20,241 nt of DNA from Curvibacter sp. (GTDB lineage Bacteria > Pseudomonadota > Gammaproteobacteria > Burkholderiales > Burkholderiaceae_C). The translations under genes were made by a program, and so were the position numbers. The stretch covers positions 1 through 20,241 of the forward strand of contig DNQP01000190.1 in the NCBI GenBank assembly GCA_003500955.1. Reading direction: 5' to 3'. Below the pieces are notes generated by a model. It saw nothing but the letters and a program-made list of their open reading frames with translations, made no database searches and was not told the origin of the DNA. Of the stretch, positions 19,450 to 20,241 are shown piece by piece (within the stretch, counting starts at the first letter, position 1; each line of letters starts with the position of its first letter).

Positions 19450-20241
19450 TTGAACCAGCCCCCAGCCGCCCCCGCCGAAGAAGTCCGCTACCGCAAGGTG
19501 GCCTTGGCCGCCTGTTTCGGCACCTTCATCGAGTGGTACGACTTCCTGACCTTTGCCACCCTGGCTGTGCACTTCGCCGTGCTTTTCTTCCCGGCCGACG
19601 ACCCCGTGGCCGGCCTGCTCTACAGCCTGGCCACCTTCGGCATGGGCATGGTGGTGCGGCCGCTGGGCGCGGCCCTGTTCGGCTCCTTCGGCGACCGCTA
19701 CGGCCGGCGCAAGGTCTTCATCGCCACCATCGGCATCATGGGCGTGGCCACCTTCCTTGTCGGACTGCTACCCACCCATGCGCAATGGGGCTGGTGGGCC
19801 ACCGGCGCCTTGCTGGCCCTGCGCCTGATTCAAGGCCTGGCCATGGGTGGCGAGATCGGCGGCGCCAACGTCTACCTGGCCGAGCACGCGCCCGTGGCCA
19901 GCCGAGGCGCGTCCACCAGCGTGCTGCAGTGGATGGGCGGCCTCGGCATCCTGGCCTCGACACTGCAACTGGTGCTGCTGCAGACCTGGCTCAGCGAGGC
20001 CGACTTCAAGGAATGGGGCTGGCGCATTCCCTTCCTGTTCTCGGCCGTTCTGTTGCTGGCCAGTGTCAAGGCGCGTCTGGCCCTGCACGAATCGCCGGTC
20101 TTCACCGAACTGAGCCAGAGCCAGCAGGTGGCCAAGACGCCGCTGCGCGACTGCCTGCGCGACCGCCACACCCTGGGCCGCATGGCCCTGCTCTTCTTCT
20201 GTGTCTCGGCGGGCGGCGGCCTGTTGTTCTTCTGCTCCCAG
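19450..20241 (+). CDS. MHS-family MFS transporter, 3' end cut by window edge
   Basis: The first 264 codons of a metabolite:H+ symporter-type permease related to citrate, alpha-ketoglutarate, proline/betaine and shikimate carriers. Family features are FGTFIEWYDFLTF at the start of helix 1, GMGMVVRPLGAALFGSFGDR followed by YGRRK between helices 2 and 3, RLIQGLAMGGEIGGANVYLA near helix 4, and WRIPFLFS before helix 6. The transported compound cannot be read from the sequence. The start is probably TTG at 19450, with GGAG (19440-19443) 6 nt upstream; no ATG or GTG lies in frame before the first helix except GTG 19498, which would remove the N-terminal cytoplasmic part. The gene runs out of the window, so about 160-180 C-terminal residues are missing. 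Confidence 0.88.
   Translation, partial: MNQPPAAPAEEVRYRKVALAACFGTFIEWYDFLTFATLAVHFAVLFFPADDPVAGLLYSLATFGMGMVVRPLGAALFGSFGDRYGRRKVFIATIGIMGVATFLVGLLPTHAQWGWWATGALLALRLIQGLAMGGEIGGANVYLAEHAPVASRGASTSVLQWMGGLGILASTLQLVLLQTWLSEADFKEWGWRIPFLFSAVLLLASVKARLALHESPVFTELSQSQQVAKTPLRDCLRDRHTLGRMALLFFCVSAGGGLLFFCSQ

Overview
The window looks like a housekeeping stretch of a betaproteobacterial chromosome, most likely Burkholderiales and close to Comamonadaceae. The reasons are very high GC with strong G/C bias at third codon positions, the order lptD-surA-rsmA with amgK divergent, protein sequences of betaproteobacterial type, and a structured intergenic repeat of a kind I remember from Comamonadaceae. 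No transposase, phage gene, tRNA, rRNA or CRISPR array is visible. The assignment rests on recognition, since no database search was possible.

Layout. 1-3006 (minus): transketolase (tkt) followed by GAPDH (gap, cut by the left edge), a sugar-phosphate operon. 3121-5276 (plus): murU (MurNAc-1-phosphate uridylyltransferase) overlapping pepP (aminopeptidase P). 5391-5642: a small DUF2061 membrane protein behind a promoter-like site and a 9-bp inverted repeat. 5832-8138: maeB (malic enzyme fused to a phosphotransacetylase-like domain), ended by a textbook terminator. 8295-9125: a secreted RNase Sa/barnase-type ribonuclease and its barstar-type inhibitor. 9126-9469 is non-genic or uncertain: a coding-looking tail in another frame, a triple-hairpin repeat and a terminator. 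9470-14026 (minus): lptD-surA-rsmA, an outer-membrane biogenesis and rRNA methylation operon. 14025-16997 (plus): amgK (MurNAc/GlcNAc kinase), rsmE and an MFS permease. 17004-19370 (minus): an M20 dipeptidase followed by an alpha/beta hydrolase. 19450-20241 (plus): the start of an MHS-type MFS transporter, cut by the right edge.

How the genes fit together. AmgK and MurU are consecutive enzymes of the peptidoglycan-recycling shortcut that makes UDP-MurNAc without de novo synthesis, yet here they sit about 10 kb apart. LptD and SurA are functionally linked, since SurA chaperones LptD through the periplasm. RsmA and RsmE both modify 16S rRNA. The RNase and its inhibitor form a toxin/immunity-like pair.

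Nothing here is clearly a new system. The points most worth a second look are the RNase/barstar locus (a 14-bp perfect palindrome upstream and an out-of-frame coding tail downstream), the overlapping divergent start codons of lptD and amgK, possible leaderless starts of amgK and murU, the two-cysteine LptD, and the structured repeat at about 9354-9433.
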